Source: a bacterium
GTDB taxonomy: Bacteria; Verrucomicrobiota; Verrucomicrobiia; Limisphaerales; UBA11358
Reading direction: 5' to 3'
NCBI GenBank assembly: GCA_021781185.1
Contig: JAJXXI010000566.1
Location: 1-6,329 of the forward strand
DNA: 6,329 nt
Shown here one piece after another: positions 5,862 through 6,329 of the stretch; position 1 is the stretch's first letter, and every line of letters starts with the position of its first letter. The notes beneath the pieces were generated by a model. That model ran no database searches. It was not told where the DNA came from and saw only the letters and a list, made by a program, of their open reading frames with translations. The position numbers were made by a program, and so were the translations under genes.

Positions 5862-6329
5862 ATGACTGTTTCCACAATTGAACCCAGTTCCAGCATTTTG
5901 AACCGCCTTTCACTTTCTCTGTGGCTGGCCTGCCTTTTGGCGGCGGGCGGTTTATTCCCGGCCAGCGCGGCGGAAAACGACCAGGACCCGTTCAATGTCC
6001 GTGAGTTTGGCGCGGTGGGCGACGGGATGCATCTAGACAGCCCGGCCATCAATGAGGCGATCGCCGCCGCTGCTGCCGCCGGCGGCGGCACGGTGCGGGT
6101 GCCGGCGGGGACCTATTTGAGCGGCTCGATTCATTTGAAGAGCAACATCCATTTGCTCATTGACGCGGGTGCCACGATTCTGGGCGCGCCGCAAAGCCTG
6201 AACGCCTATGATGAGACCGAGCCTTACACACTGGGCGGCTATCAGGATGGCGGGCATTGCTATTTCCACAACAGCCTCATCTGGGGTGAAAATTTGACGA
6301 ATGTCTTCATCACCGGCCACGGCATGATC
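5862..6329 (+). CDS. Secreted right-handed beta-helix glycosidase, GH28/polygalacturonase-like, partial (runs off the right edge)
   Basis: The first 156 residues are visible. Residues 14-36 (NRLSLSLWLACLLAAGGLFP then ASA) are a Sec signal peptide with likely cleavage after ASA near residue 36, so the enzyme is exported. The mature part starts FNVREFGAVGDGMHLDSPAI (44-63), then AIAAAAAAGGGTVRVPAGTY (66-85), LKSNIHLLIDAGATILGA (92-109) and NLTNVFITGHGMI at the edge. This is the N-terminal rung pattern of GH28 and related pectate-lyase-superfold enzymes that open with a Pectate_lyase_3-like segment. Pectin or another plant or algal polyuronide is the likely substrate class. The catalytic Asp residues of GH28 lie beyond the window, so activity cannot be checked. 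I chose ATG 5862; an in-frame TTG at 5898 would give a more typical short n-region. There is no Shine-Dalgarno sequence. Confidence 0.85.
   Translation, partial: MTVSTIEPSSSILNRLSLSLWLACLLAAGGLFPASAAENDQDPFNVREFGAVGDGMHLDSPAINEAIAAAAAAGGGTVRVPAGTYLSGSIHLKSNIHLLIDAGATILGAPQSLNAYDETEPYTLGGYQDGGHCYFHNSLIWGENLTNVFITGHGMI

Noticed and set aside
6061..6090. GCC/GGC-rich inverted repeat in the beta-helix gene
   Set aside because: It encodes the Ala/Gly-rich AIAAAAAAGGGT segment common in this family, so coding explains it.
5750..6320. Minus-strand open frames opposite the beta-helix gene and the intergenic region
   Set aside because: They overlap the well-supported signal peptide and GH28-like coding sequence, show no recognisable domain, and are shadows.
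1..6329. tRNA, rRNA, CRISPR array or transposase
   Set aside because: I looked for them on both strands and saw none. The only repeats found are the pheT palindromes and the 8-bp junction repeat.

Overview
The window comes from a GC-rich bacterium, most likely a verrucomicrobium (Pedosphaera/Limisphaera-like). That placement is an inference. It rests on an in-frame palindromic repeat in pheT that encodes an RAAGVSPAG...DAGST-type peptide, which I recall from verrucomicrobial proteins. It is also consistent with a secreted GH28 pectinase-type gene and with gene starts that lack Shine-Dalgarno sequences.

Layout. Almost everything lies on the minus strand and reads from right to left: rpmI (L35), rplT (L20), an intrinsic terminator-like hairpin, pheS, a type II restriction endonuclease, a DNA methyltransferase, then pheT, which runs off the left edge. 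A good sigma70-type promoter (TTGCCC, 17 bp, TATAGT) sits just upstream of rpmI. On the other side of a 118-bp intergenic gap, a secreted right-handed beta-helix glycosidase (GH28/polygalacturonase-like) is transcribed divergently and runs off the right edge. infC, the usual gene before rpmI, is not present. Nearly all bases are coding, and there is no gene-free stretch above 300 bases.

Main point. The two subunit genes of phenylalanyl-tRNA synthetase, normally adjacent, are separated by a compact restriction-modification cassette. It holds an XhoI/PaeR7I-family endonuclease and a beta-class SPPY methyltransferase. The cassette lies in the same orientation as the host operon with gaps of only 12, 3 and 8 bp, so it reads as two extra cistrons of an essential operon. 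It is visibly poorer in GC than pheS and pheT. An 8-bp direct repeat (GAAAATTA on the + strand), which includes the stop codon of the preceding gene, occurs at both junctions. Removing 1680 bp between the copies would leave a clean pheS-pheT junction.

Second point. Inside pheT lies a REPIN-like pair of inverted palindromes. Their stems keep pairing through compensating A-T/G-C differences. The element inserts in frame about 26 residues into a loop of the beta subunit and leaves the 774-codon reading frame open.

How the genes work together. L35 and L20 are made from the rpmI promoter. The hairpin after rplT would terminate or attenuate transcription before pheS. PheS and PheT form the (alpha-beta)2 synthetase, and the restriction and modification enzymes would be co-expressed with it. 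The beta-helix enzyme is unrelated in function.
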